Assembly: GCA_017354895.1 (NCBI GenBank)
Contig: CP071497.1
Location: forward strand, 3,968,001 to 4,032,000
Length of the DNA: 64,000 nucleotides
Origin: Podospora comata
Taxonomy: Eukaryota > Ascomycota > Sordariomycetes > Sordariales > Podosporaceae
Direction of reading: 5' to 3'
Below the pieces are notes generated by a model that was not told the DNA's origin, searched no databases, and saw only the letters and a list, made by a program, of their open reading frames with translations. Each line of letters starts with the position of its first letter. The first letter of the stretch is position 1. The position numbers and the translations under genes were made by a program. This document shows positions 31,891 to 42,911 of the stretch, piece after piece.

Positions 31891-33430
31891 ATGAACATCG
31901 CTAATCTTATCAATCCCGTTGATGAAACGCCGGCCTGGGAGCCGAAATGTGAGCTGAAGTCGGAGCCGAATGCAACCCCTCCTGCGGTTACACCAGCAGC
32001 AGATCCTGCAGCACCTGCAGCACCACCACCAACAGCACCAACAGCATCAACAGCACCCACCGTCGCCCCCACCACCGCGGAACCAGAACCAGACCCAAAG
32101 CCAGCAGAAACCGAGTCAACCAACACAAAAAGAAAGACACCTCCTTCCTTCACGCAGCCAAAAGCAACCCCCAAACGCGCCAAAACACCTGGCGATCTCT
32201 CGAGAGAATGGCAGAGGCAGTATTTTCAGGGTGCTCCCCTGTCCGAGTTCAAGGGGATAACATCTGGTGAGCTGTTGTTGGGAACAACGGGATATGTTAC
32301 CTCGCAAGCACCCATCCAAGGGCAGATGATGGTCGAGATTATCGCTGCGGCACCTGACCAACCGCTTGGTGGTGCGGTTAGGCTGAGGGCCTTGCCGGAG
32401 GGGGTCCGGCCTGGAGAGGAAGATATGATGGGGGAGTTGGGACAGGCGCAGGATGTATTTTTGTTTCCGCTGAGGCATGTTGGTATGTTCTTTTCACTAT
32501 GCCGTTTGTCTTGTTTGGTGAGATGTTGACGAGGTGCACAGAGGACATCATCATCACACGTGGTAAAGCCATACAGAGAGAAGCATGGAATATCCTCATC
32601 GTTCCATCGCAGGCGGTTGGGGCACAGCCATTAAGGTGGTCTCTTCCCGAGATTGTCTCGTTTAGTTGGACGGGCAACTTGATGGGGAGGGAGAAGGCCA
32701 ACTTGAGGCTAGGTGGGAGGGCGGCGAAGACTGTTGAGGAGGCGAGTAAAGATAAGAAGGTGCTCAATGCTTTGTTGTGTGTGGATGTTCTGGAGGAGGC
32801 GCTGAATGAGGCCTTGGAACCGTACCGAAAGAGGGTGCAGAAGGTGGACTTGATTGATGAGTTTACCAAGTCTTTGAGGGCGGATGTTCAGGCTACGTTG
32901 AGTTCTGCTCCGGAGCTAAAGGGGAAGCCCTGTGGTATGATGATTTCTTGTTGTGTCAGACGATGAGTGATATGACTGACAGAAATACCTTAGGCAACAT
33001 CCATGTTTACCCGGCCGGAATCCTTTTCAAATCCAAGTCCAGGATTCTGTACATGCCCTTCCGTATCATTGAATGCGTCACATTGACAGTAGCGTTCTGC
33101 CTGAACCAAAAACGGCTAGCAGGTCTGTCCATGGGTGTGCAAGTCAAGAAGGGACAGCGAGAGCTCGAGGCTGATGAGGCTGAGGCGAAGCGTTGGGAGC
33201 GCGAAAATGTTGGCATTTACTTCAAGAAGATTGAACTGAGGTGTGTCCGAACGCTGAAGCGATGGCTTGAGGAGGCGGGAGTTCGCAAGTTGGAGCTAGA
33301 GAAGGAGTCATACTACGACTATGCAAAGGGTTCGATCACGGGGGAATGTGTACCGTATGTCCTGCCACCCCCTACTGCTAAGCCTTCGCCTCCAGGTGGT
33401 GCGCGAGAGGTGGCCAAGGAGCAATCATGA
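31891..33430 (+). CDS. Probable tandem PH-like (Rtt106/Pob3-type) protein
   Basis: Exons 31891-32482, 32542-32934 and 32994-33430 give 473 residues; both introns are 59 nt. ATG 31891 is preferred over 31858 by context (ACA before ATG). Residues ~25-110 are Pro/Ala/Thr-rich, ending in a basic KRKTPP...KRAKTP nuclear-signal-like stretch. The rest shows two beta-rich modules. The first contains DVFLFPLRHVEDIIITR followed by WNILIVPSQ. The second contains NIHVYPAGILFKSKSRILYMPF and ends with YFKKIELRCVRTLKRWLEEAG. This order and spacing resemble the double-PH histone chaperones Rtt106 and Pob3/SSRP1. The likeness is structural pattern matching, not a clear family signature, so a histone-binding role is inference. 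It sits between an oxidoreductase and a HET gene. Confidence 0.75.
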
Positions 33431-33451
33431 AGATCCAGGACCGATTATCAG

Positions 33452-35720
33452 CTAGACTAGGACGATATCTCGCGATGGCTCAGTACTTAGTCTGTCAAGC
33501 TCGCCAAGCCCATGAAAATATGCGCCCCCAACTAGCACATAACTTCCATCGCCTTTCCCACTGTCCCGGACGATCAACGCAGTAGCATTGCCGTCCAGCA
33601 CGACCACTTGATCACCAACAATAACCTTCTCGGGGGCTACCCCACAAAATCCTTCTTCAGTTATGCAAAACCGCGTCCCCGCTGTCGCCCTGTTCGATCT
33701 GTCCTTGAAGAAGAAGAATGCCCGAAACGGCTCCAGACGCGGCATAATAACTGTCTCTTCTCCCTTCAGCTTATCCCTCATGGGCAACGCTCTGGAGAGG
33801 GACGAGAGTTGGCCGAGGAACGCCTCGAAGCCCTTCCTCAGACGCGGCAAGTCGTCCGTGTCGAAAGCCAGCGATCTTTTCCGAATGAACAGCTCAAAAA
33901 TTATTTCCATTGGATTTACTTCTGGCAAAGTATCCCTAATCATAATGGTTGCCTTGACAGTAGCGACAATCCAGTCCATCCAGTCCTGTGAAGGGGAAAC
34001 TGGAAACATTCGCTCGCTGGTTGCTTTGATCGTATCCACTACAACACCTCGTGCACAGAGTTTGGTATCGTCGAGGACACGCATACTGGCTGTTCTTGCA
34101 GGTCCTGCTTGAGCTGTGAAGACCATGCGTGCTCCTGGGTTAACTGAAGGCGATGTGTCGGCCAAGTTCTGTTGGATTGTGGTCAGCTTCAACCCAGCAA
34201 AGCACAATATGCAAGATATATATGATGTCTCTCACCGGAACCCATGTGGGCAATTCAGGATCCCGGTCCGCAGAACCAGATATCCCAGAGCAGCGAAGCA
34301 GTTCTTCAGCGTACCCTTTCTCAATCAACAAGCGGGCAAACCTCGTGAAGACCTTGATATGGGTCTCACTCGGCTCGTAGCTAACATGTCCCATATACTC
34401 TTGCCCATCTTTTGCCAACCCGATCAACGCATACACCTTATCGCGGAGATCTGTCGCCATGAAGAATTGGCCGGCCAGAACGATAAGCTCGGCCAAAGCA
34501 GCCGGGCACTTCTTCCATATCACCCTCTTCTCAAACATCAGCCACGCCCGCTTCAGCCCTCTGTGGGGCTGACCACTGTCAGCCAATTCCTCCCCTCGAC
34601 GCTGCATGTATGCGCGGTTGTCAACTTCGCTATACTCCCTGATAGCGTAGCATGCAACGATAACAGCACTTGCATCCAAACGCGCATCCCCAAAATGGAA
34701 CCTCACCTTCTTGGCGGAGAGGAACTCTTGCAGAATCCAAATCCTCTGAAAGTACGGAGATGCAAAAAACCGGCGCCATGACACCCAGAGAGGACTATCG
34801 ACGGTCGGCAGTCCAAATCTTTCAAGGAACTTGGTAGGGCCTGGGTCGGCAAGGCCGAGTTGTTGGAGTTGCAGTTCCAGGTCGTCTGTTTGGGGAACGA
34901 CCTTAAAAGTATGGTCCTCGCCATCCTCGCCATCCTCGCCATCCTCGCCATCCTCATCATCCTCATCATCCTCATCATCCTCATCATCCTCATCATCCTC
35001 ATCATCCTCATCATCCTCATCATCCTCATCATCCTCATCATCCTCATCATCCTCATCATCCTCATCATCCTCATCATCCTCATCATCCTGACTATCCTCC
35101 CCCTCCATCTCCGCCCTCAACAACCTCTCCGCCCTGCAAACCCTCCCCACCAACTCCACCACCCTCCCCCCATCCCCCTTTTCTAGCGGCACAAACGCAA
35201 CCACCCTCTTCGCCTGTTCATAAACCCTCCTCATCAACCCAATCTGCACCCTCTTCTCCTCGCAATCACTTTGGTCAATACACAACGCGTCAACCCACAA
35301 CCTTTTCCCCGCATGCAACTTCCTCACTGCCCTCAAAGCAGCGTATAAGTTCCTCGTGACCGGGACTTGTCTACCGTCTAGATTTATGTAGACTGGATCT
35401 GACGGGTCACCCCAGACGTAGGAGAGGGCGGAGTACCGCTGGAAGGGGTGCATTTTTCTGGGTTGAGTTGGGGTGGTGTCGGTCCAGACGATGAACTCGT
35501 TGGGTTTTCCGGGGAGGGGGGGGCTTGTGTACATGACTGAGAGGGATTTGATAGGGCGGGGGCTGGTTTCTGGGAAGAGGTTGTGGTCGGAGTTTAGGTC
35601 GGAAGGGAGGAGGTAGCAGTTGATTTCGGGGGAGGAGGGAAGGGCGGGGGCGAGGACGAGGATGCGGATTGAGGTTGGGGTTGGGAGGGGGGTGTAGGTT
35701 GCGGTGGTTGCGTCTGTCAT
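33452..35720 (-). CDS. HET-domain protein with coding acidic minisatellite
   Basis: Exons 35720-34236 and 34168-33452 with a 67-nt intron give 733 residues. ATG 35720 has an AAAATGAC context; the open frame extends upstream, but codon use there is not gene-like. The HET domain starts near residue 96 with YSALSYVWGD, followed by LWVDALCIDQ (141-150), RRVYEQAKRVVAFVP and later RIWILQEFLSAKKV. Between these, residues ~212-268 are a pure acidic tract of Asp-Asp-Glu and Asp-Gly-Glu triplets encoded by a 9-bp tandem repeat. The C-terminal part has the RDKVYALIGLA motif and a GDQVVVLDGNATALIVR segment typical of HET family tails. These proteins act in heterokaryon incompatibility or related immune-like responses; the domain is complete here. 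The neighbour at 31891 converges on it, with stops 21 bp apart. Confidence 0.92.
34915..35085. repeat. 9-bp coding minisatellite, 19 copies
   Basis: Four copies of TCCTCGCCA (34915-34950) followed by fifteen perfect copies of TCCTCATCA (34951-35085); a degenerate unit TCCTGACTA follows. On the minus strand these encode Asp-Gly-Glu x4 and Asp-Asp-Glu x15 inside the HET protein. All units are multiples of three, so copy-number change keeps the frame. Confidence 0.97.
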
Positions 35721-37171
35721 TTTGAAGGAGCTCGTTGGAAGTAGGCGCGCTGGATGAGAAAACTCAGTAGGTAGCCTGTGATTGTTGAGGGTGATGTTGA
35801 CGAGGAGGTGTATGAGTTGAGGGTGCGGATATGATGAGAGTGAATTACAGCGCAAGGTGTTATCCGGCTGGCTGGTGCCTGATTGTGGAACAATTGCCCC
35901 TGTCATTGTGTCAAGGCAGTAGTCTGTGTGTTTGACTTTCTTTTCGGCATAGAAAGAAATAACTGGTATGCTATGGTTCCTACTTGCATGATCCTTAACT
36001 GTAAAACTCCTTACTTGCAGCCTTGTAAACAGAGCGAATTGCAACAAAGTAGAACAGCTCCAAACAAATCTGGCGGGTATTGCCGTTGTCCCAGTGGGTG
36101 GTGCGGCGCGGCTCCTGACACGTCAACCTGTCGCCGAGTTTAGCCCATCTTCGACGCTCCTCGGCTGGTGTTTGGCTCTGAATGAAGCAGAGATCATCAC
36201 CACATCACAAAAGGCCGGCCCAATAACACGAATCTCACATTTACACCGTCCTTTATTCGCATCAAGATGGTCCGGTTCAAGCCTGTGTAACCATCAGCAC
36301 GAACACAAGTTCAGCGCACTTGAATATTGAACTCCAGCCCGCCAACAGCATTGTAATACCATCAGGAGACACTCCGATAGTATGACGGGTTTAAACTTTT
36401 AACTCCCTGCTTATTTCCCGTCTTCATGGGCCACTTTCCATCCGAAACGGAGGCCGTGGCAACTGGAGTCGCACACGCCACGAGTTTTGTATGAATATTG
36501 GCGTTGTAGCGGTGACCTGACGCTGACATACAACTGCCTATCTTGGGTATTGCTCGCCTCATGTCTCATATCGTTTTCCTATTGCTGACACGCCAGGTCC
36601 TTGTGCTAGGTACAACGCTCCAAAACCGGCTCCGGGAAAGCAAAGTTGGGGGTCAGATTTGACTGCTACTGTGGCTTTTCTCCCACTTGCGCTCCAATCC
36701 CACGCCGTATTACACATGCGGAAATGTGATTGGCAGAAAATACCAAAATTGAAAGAACGGGTGGATTATATTTATTCTTTTTGGAGACACGCTCGAACTC
36801 TGCTAGATACGGACTTGTGTCTCGACGCTGAGTTTAAAGTGTGAGAAGGGCTGTAAAGTTAGGGTTTGGAACAGCAGTTTAATTCAGCAAATAATCTTCA
36901 GTGGCCTCAAGGTCCTTGATTAGGACCCTTCTGAATTTTGGCTGTCTAGTGAGTTTGTATATATCTAGCTCTCATCAAGTTCATGGTATTTGTGTAAGTG
37001 GTGTTGGTAGTGTTGTTGGTCAGGGTCACAGGTAGTTGGTCTTTGCAGTGTAAAATTAGACGAAGAAAATCCCTGAGGGATGTTCCTGAGATGTTTTTGA
37101 GATGTAAGGGTATCGTCCTTGCAGACACTCCTGCGACTTGATCAGACCCGAGAGAGGTCTCCAAAGTTGAG
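35721..37171. other. Intergenic, about 1.5 kb
   Basis: Between the HET gene start and the TATA box of the small secreted gene. Short open frames only. Minus-strand frames extending the HET gene upstream (to 36047) were not accepted as coding. Confidence 0.5.
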
Positions 37172-37179
37172 TATAAAAG
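37172..37179 (+). promoter_or_regulatory. TATA box of the small secreted-protein gene
   Basis: TATAAAAG about 85-90 bp before the first signal-peptide-like codons. It implies a transcript starting near 37200, in a leader that contains no ATG before 37465. Confidence 0.6.
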
Positions 37180-37222
37180 GGGCCACTCTTCCCATCTCAA
37201 ACCATCAGAGAACCTCCAGCAG

Positions 37223-37251
37223 CCACAACAACAACAACAACAACAACAACA
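37223..37251 (+). repeat. ACA/CAA trinucleotide run in the 5' leader
   Basis: About nine CAA units in the presumed 5' UTR or first codons of the small secreted-protein gene. Confidence 0.85.
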
Positions 37252-37264
37252 GTCAAGCTTCTGA

Positions 37265-37737
37265 AGCATCTTGGCTCATCTTCAACTCCTCAGCTGCGCT
37301 CCCGCCGTCCGCCCCTGAGCGAGGAAGAGTTTGCACAACTCACCGCTCGCAACGCACACGAGGAGCTCACCAAGCCTCCGTCCCGCATCGTCTCTCGCCA
37401 GTCGGACGCCACCTACTGCGGAAGCTCCCAGCAGAACCTGGACCCCGGCTCGACTGACAAAGCCGTGGGAGCTCTCAAAGATCAGTGCAAGCCGGGCGCC
37501 ATCAACAGCGGCCTGAACTTCTACTCCAAGTCTGGATCAACAGTCGCCTACATCTGCAACTACGGCAGCAATGCTTGGTTCTGCACCCGAGACGACCTCA
37601 CCAGGGATTACGCCCACATCACTTTAATCTGTGGTCGGTATAAGTCGGGGTGGCGGGTGAGATGGCCACAAGGAAACACCGGGGCTCAGACCGGTTACGA
37701 GACCGTCTATGCCGAATTTTGCGGCCGTGGGGCCTAG
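37265..37737 (+). pseudogene. Small secreted Cys-rich protein, start codon and signal peptide disrupted
   Basis: From about 37315 to the TAG at 37735 one frame encodes an acidic pro-region (LSEEEFAQLTARNAHEEL), a KPPSRIVSRQ segment, then a domain with six cysteines spaced in ATYCGSS, DQCKPGA, AYICNYGS, WFCTRDDL, LICGRYKSG and AEFCGRGA, enough for three disulfides. This is the layout of a secreted effector-like or antimicrobial-like protein, family not recognised. The frame has no ATG between the TATA box and the domain; the first possible start is a GTG at 37465. A hydrophobic signal-peptide-like run (SILAHLQLLSCAPAV) is encoded at 37265-37309 in a different frame, closed by TGA at 37316. The gene is therefore likely broken by an indel and loss of its ATG. 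An upstream exon joined at the CTCCTCAG acceptor (37292) is the alternative. Confidence 0.6.
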
Positions 37738-38580
37738 GCCAATGTGTTACTCATCCGCTCGAAACGAAACCTCGAAGTTTTGGTCCACCTTTGTTTGTCA
37801 TGAAGGATCTTTCCTTCGTTCGCTCGTTTAGTTTGCTCTTGGGTTCATGGTTGTTTTCTTTGGCTCGGTTCACAGGATATAAGGACGTTTTGGTGTCATC
37901 ACATTTGCCTCTACCTCTATTCAACGCCTCTGCTCGTTGCTTTGACAAGGGTTGTTCCCGCGCCCATACTCGTCCGCTAGGTAGCTTTTGCTCCGTCTAT
38001 AGCAATGTCAATCTTTATATGCCTAATCTTTCTACCTGTCACGTTGGTGATTGAGTGCTATTTTCATTTCCCCCCCAGCGATTCAGTGGTCTGTCTCGAC
38101 ATTAGTTTAAATACAAGATACCTTGACTGTGGTTACCTACAGAAGGCAGGGGCTTCGCTCCTGCCCTCGTGGTCCTCCACCTATATCTCCGAGAAAGGAG
38201 GAAATACTCTAGATATAAGAATGGACCAATAAACATCCACAGAACTCTTAGTTGCTAAGGATCCTACATTACGAGCATTTAGTTACAGTAAGTAGAGTAA
38301 CCTCCAGCCATGCTTTTCACCATGACTTTACGGAGCTTTCGCTCCAACAATACCAGCAATAATTTTGATGGGCCCGTCAATCTTGGCTTCTCGCAATAAT
38401 CACCTGTACGACTGTTAAACACTGTGCTCACACAGTAGAATTGAGGTTTAAGGTCTTGATTCAGGTGGTCTTTGTGAAATGGTGTGTGAAGGATGCTTCA
38501 TGAACTCGACAAGGGCCTGCACATTGGTTCTACTTGCCCATCCGACCCTACAGCAAAGTCTAGACTCTAGCCTTTACCTC
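37738..38580. other. Tail-to-tail intergenic region
   Basis: 843 bp between the small secreted gene and the RBR ligase stop. No gene, hairpin or repeat of note was seen. Confidence 0.5.
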
Positions 38581-39982
38581 TCACAAACGATTGAACCGGC
38601 ATCGTCGGCAAGCCATGATCCTGCACTGCCGACACTCATAGATGAAATCCGGAAGCTCATCGTGGCACTCGTCGCACTCCTGAGGGCCTCGGCGTGACTT
38701 CCATCTCTCGTGTCGACACTCGTGGTTGATAATCTGGTTCTGCCTCTCTTGCTCGACTAGGTTGGCTCGCTGCCAGTCTGGAAGCCGGGCGGCTCCGGCG
38801 TTGCGACCCACAATAACGTTTGCCCGGTCAAGGAGGCGGTTTTCCTCCCACTGAGGACAACTGCAGTTTTTCCAGGGCTCTCCGCAAACGTAGCAAAACT
38901 GCGCACCGCAGCGGCAAGCTTTGGAATATCAAAGTCGCAGTCAGTTCATGTCCGTCACGAAAGACTACAGAAATCCAATTCTGGGAGAAAAACTCACTGA
39001 TGTGGTAGCATCCGTGACCGAGCTCGACAAATCTCAAGCAAGACCGACATTTCTGCCATCCCTCAGCCGCCGCGAGACGGATGAGCTCTTGCGTGGCAGG
39101 GTCCTCTGGGCAGTCACTGTTTGCATGAGCCGCCTTCTTGCACACGTCACAGGTTCTGGCGCTGCACCGTGGGCATGTTGCAATGTTTCCCTTGATAGCC
39201 TGCGGTGGGACAAAGGTTGAGCAGGTTGGTAGGTGACAGTAAGTTCGGTTTAGCGTCTCGAGCTCAATCTTCTTGGCCCGAAACTGTCCAACGAGCGCTG
39301 ACGGGAGGAGGTGGCGGCAGCTGTCCAGAAGGAGTTGATTTCCGCAGCAGCGAGGCGGAAAGAGCGACTCGTCCAGAATTGAAGACTGAAATAGGGTCTT
39401 TATACAACCGCGGCAGTAATAGTGCCCGCACCCGTTGCTGTTGACCATGTCGAAGGAGAAGAAGGCGTCATTGCACGCAATACATTCCTTCGTCTTGTTG
39501 TTCTCTCCTGACACCTCCGGTTTTCTGCTCGAAGCCCAGGCAGATGATTCCGCATGTCCACTCGTGCCAGCACGATCCGGAGAGATCCAAAGCTGTTCCA
39601 GCCTTCCAAGCGTTTCGCCGTCGATGGCAGGCGTTGCTGGCCGTGGAATTGTGCTGCTGTACGGGTTTTTCGTTCCAGACAACTGAAATGCCATCTCCCT
39701 GTCACTGGCGGCTCGCTGCTCTTCTGCTTCCAGAGCTCGGATCACAGCGGCGTCTTGTCTCACTGCTTGCGTAATGCTCTTGCTTATGGCTTCGTCGGCA
39801 AGGAGCTGGGAAGTGCGCAGTAATTCATCGCGGTATCCTTCGATGGCGAGGGCGAAGTCGGGTTTTTCTCCCGCGTGGCCCTTGCCTTTTTGGCTGGCCG
39901 TTTCTCCAAGAGCATGAAGGTCGTCGAGTTGCATCTGCACCATGAGACGCAAGGTCTCAGGGTCGAGACCAGACAGATCCAT
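38581..39982 (-). CDS. RBR (RING-between-RING) E3 ubiquitin ligase
   Basis: Exons 39982-38998 and 38918-38581 with a 79-nt intron give 440 residues. The true ATG is 39982; the frame extends upstream only through a TTG. Residues 1-165 are helical and low complexity. RING1 (about 167-215) begins ECIACNDAF with GCGHYYCRGC. The IBR (about 250-292) has TYCHLPTCSTF...CPRCSARTCDVC. RING2 (about 312-345) is KCRSCLRFVELGHGCYHI and continues across the intron as TCRCGAQFCYVCG. Cys325 in GCYH is the position of the catalytic thioester cysteine of RBR ligases. A further Cys/His module (HECRHERW...CDECHDELP...CRQC...CRRCRFNRL) ends the protein. RBR enzymes take ubiquitin from an E2 onto RING2 before transfer. 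Substrate unknown. Confidence 0.92.
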
Positions 39983-40769
39983 TACGCCAAAGGTCGGTAG
40001 TGTGTTATGGTTGTTGGCAAGAACGGGGTCGCGGCGTGGGGATCTCCGAGAAGAGGATGAGGTCAACTTGTCAAGGAAGAGTTTTCACCTTTTCATTTGG
40101 CCGTCATAAGTGTGTGTGGGGGAATTGGGCGAACAGCAAACGGAATGTCTGCATGTCTAACGAATCTTCTTTGGAGAAACGGGTAGATGCTGCAGGCCTC
40201 AATGTGTCTGATTACTGATGACTGAACCGGGGCTTAAATGGGCTTTTTGAGTTGGCCGGTGGCCGCCACGCACTACAACAAACACTGGAAAAGCTCAACA
40301 ATAAAAAGTGCTAAAGGTTGAATACGAGATAGGCGCTCTTCGGTACGCCTCTCCCACCTGTGTGGCTCAGGTGGCCTGTGTCGTGTTCGTGCATCTCAAG
40401 CCTTGATTGGGACTCATGATGATGAACGATACCATCTTCATGATTGGACCACGCCAAATCCTGACTTCCAAACGGTAACTCTTGATAGACACAAACCCAA
40501 GTCGCAGCTTCCCGACTCAAATACAGCAACTTATCTTATATGTGCTATGGGGTGATACCCAGGTTAGGGTTCCTTGTCTGGGGAGGCGTAGGAGGCGAAA
40601 TAGTTGAACAGAAAGCGCATTTTGTGGGTGGTGGAGGTCGGATAATGCTTAACGGGTATAAGGCACTCAGCACACCTCCTTTTGCGAACAACCTCTGGTG
40701 GAAACCACGCTCAATTATCCAGCACACGACTACACCCACCTATATAAACCCCCACCACACAATCCCATC
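39983..40769. other. Intergenic region between RBR gene and the Thr/Val-rich gene
   Basis: 787 bp holding the RBR promoter and the downstream region of the next minus-strand gene. No other feature is supported. Confidence 0.5.
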
Positions 40770-41992
40770 TTATACAATCCTAAATGTAACCGCCGTACAC
40801 CCCGACTGCGACCAAGTCGGTCTAGCAACATACAAATAAGCACCACAGCTAAAAACCGCCCCAAACCCCCTCTCAGGAATCCCGCAGCTCATGATCCCAT
40901 TCCCATCCACATTGCACGTCACAATCGGATCCCCCCTACTCGCAGCCTGCGCGTCCGTCTCCATATACAACACGCCAACCTGCGCGCTGGTCTGGGCGGA
41001 ATACAGCTTAATATCTGGGTTGGAAACCAACCAAGGCTGTCCGCTGGACGTAAACCCAAAGTCCGCCGCCACTGCCGCGCCAACATTGCTGATGTCGTAC
41101 TGCAAATAGCCATTGCCGATGGTGAGGTATCTCCCCTGACGGGGGCCGTTGTTCAGGACGAGCTTGCTCTGCTGGGTTGGCTGGATGATGTTTGTTACTG
41201 TTGTTGTGGTTTGGAGGTTGGTGCTGACGGTTGTGGTGGTGGTTATGGTTGCGGGCTTGACGAGCACGGTGGTGACGACGACGTTGATCACTGATTCCGA
41301 AACGGAGGGGGTGGCGCTGCTGACTGTTTCGTAGAGGGTCGAGGTGGAGATGTCGGCCGTGGCGGTGACCGTCTCGGTGATATCGCCTACGGCGCCGATG
41401 CAGGAGCAGGCGGAGGAGTATTCGGCTTCGTCTGAGCAGACGGAAGCCACCGGCAATGTCGAGGTGATGGTCTCAGTCTCGGTAGTTGACGGCTCAGTCG
41501 TCGTGACGGTCTCGACTTGGCTCACAGTTGACGACGACGACTTTCTCGTGCACCCCCTGCGCTTGCGCATTTTCTTGCCAACGGGTGGGGCAGGGCTGGC
41601 AGTGACGGTGGTCGAGACGGTAACGACATTTGTAGTGGTGTACTCGGTTGCCGTCTGGACAAGACTATCATACGAGGTCAAGGTCTCCTCTAACGTTGAC
41701 GTGGCGGTGGTAAACGACACGATGACATCGATGTATTCAACAGTCGTGGTAGCAGTGGCAAAGACCGTCTCGGTGGGCGTTCTGTTTAAATTGAGCTCAG
41801 CAACTGCACCAAACCCGCTAGATATAAAACATGAACCTACACAGTCGACACGACAGGCGACCCGAACTGGGCCACACAAGACGAGAACTGCACGGCCGCG
41901 TCATTGCCAGAGAGGCCAACAACCTGGTTCAGACAGCTTGTATCCAAGCATGCCGGATTAAAGGGGTTAACGGAGACTGTTGCGACAGGCAT
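40770..41992 (-). CDS. Thr/Val-rich surface-type protein with Cys-containing N-terminal module
   Basis: Exons 41992-41841 and 41781-40770 with a 59-nt intron give 387 residues. Exon 1 encodes about 50 residues with three Cys in ACLDTSCLNQ...FSSCVAQFG. Exon 2 is a long Thr/Val/Ser-rich region (residues ~52-255) interrupted by a strongly basic GKKMRKRRG site resembling a Kex2 cleavage region and by a short Cys motif (VCSDEAEYSSACSC). It ends in a folded-looking Cys-containing domain (YLTIGNGYLQYDISNVG...VTCNVDGNGIMSCGI...FSCGAYLYV). Composition suggests an O-glycosylated wall or surface protein, yet no signal peptide precedes the module at the only good ATG, so an upstream exon may be missing. 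A paralogue with the same exon-1 length and intron phase starts at 63514. Confidence 0.75.
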
Positions 41993-42911
41993 CTTGAGTA
42001 AAGCAAAAAGAGTGTAACGATGCCTGAGCTGGAAGGGAAAATATCAACGAAAGTCGGTCCTTGAAGAGGAGTAAAGAAGACAGAGGTCAGACGACCAGCT
42101 CGTCGTTGTTTTTCCCATCCTTAAACCCCAACGATAGAAAGATCTGCCTGGACCATGTCGCGGGAAATTATTTTGGATACTCTCCGCGTATTCAATGCTG
42201 ATCGGTGATGGCTCTTCGCTGGATGCCAATCCAGGCCCTTCCAGCCAACCAAAAGACTGGGGACTCCCTGGCATAAACAGCTGAGCCGCCCCGTAGAAAG
42301 TCGATAGCGCATCCTAAAACGAGCATTGTCCAGCCTGCTGGTGTTGATGGTCTGTGCCGTGCAGAAGCGAAAAAGAGAAGCATTTCTCCCTGTTGCTGAC
42401 TGAGCGAGCTCTCGGAGATATTGACCCGTGAGAGACAACTTGTTCAGGGGCAAGTAAACACACATGTTACCTCCTTGCATGCTTCAAGCTATTCGGACAA
42501 AACGAGAGCGTGGTGCTGCGGAAACACAAAAGATCAGGAAACCTTGGAAGACCAAATCGAGAAACACACAAACAATCACAAATACTCCTCAATTGTAATC
42601 CATAACATACCTATCCACCATCCCACATACCATCCATCTCAATGCATAATATACCTACACAATCCCAAATATAATACCACCCTCCCTAACCCAACAAAGG
42701 TATCTCCTAGACAGGCCACACCAAACCAAGCCAAACAACGGGGTATTCGCTTTCCCGAGGAAGAAAAAAAGTATAAACAAATAACCACAACAAGACAACA
42801 ATGCCTATATCCGTCAACAATCCTAACCATTGATCCATCCCATCTATGCAGTGTCATCCATCATCAATCCCAACCCATGCCAAACTGAATCCAAATGCTA
42901 GTAAAACCAAC
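41993..42911. other. Intergenic, about 0.9 kb
   Basis: The right part (42540-42900) is strongly G-poor on the plus strand, consistent with the 3' UTR of the minus-strand gene ending at 42912. No gene is supported. Confidence 0.5.

Noticed and set aside
34703-35186. Plus- and minus-strand frames made of repeated Met-Arg-Met, Ser or Ile
   Set aside because: Artefacts of the 9-bp repeat, which lacks stops in several frames; only the HET frame carries flanking domain motifs.
35721-36047. Upstream extension of the HET open frame
   Set aside because: Codon character differs from the gene, and the internal ATG at 35720 has a better context and an expected HET N terminus.
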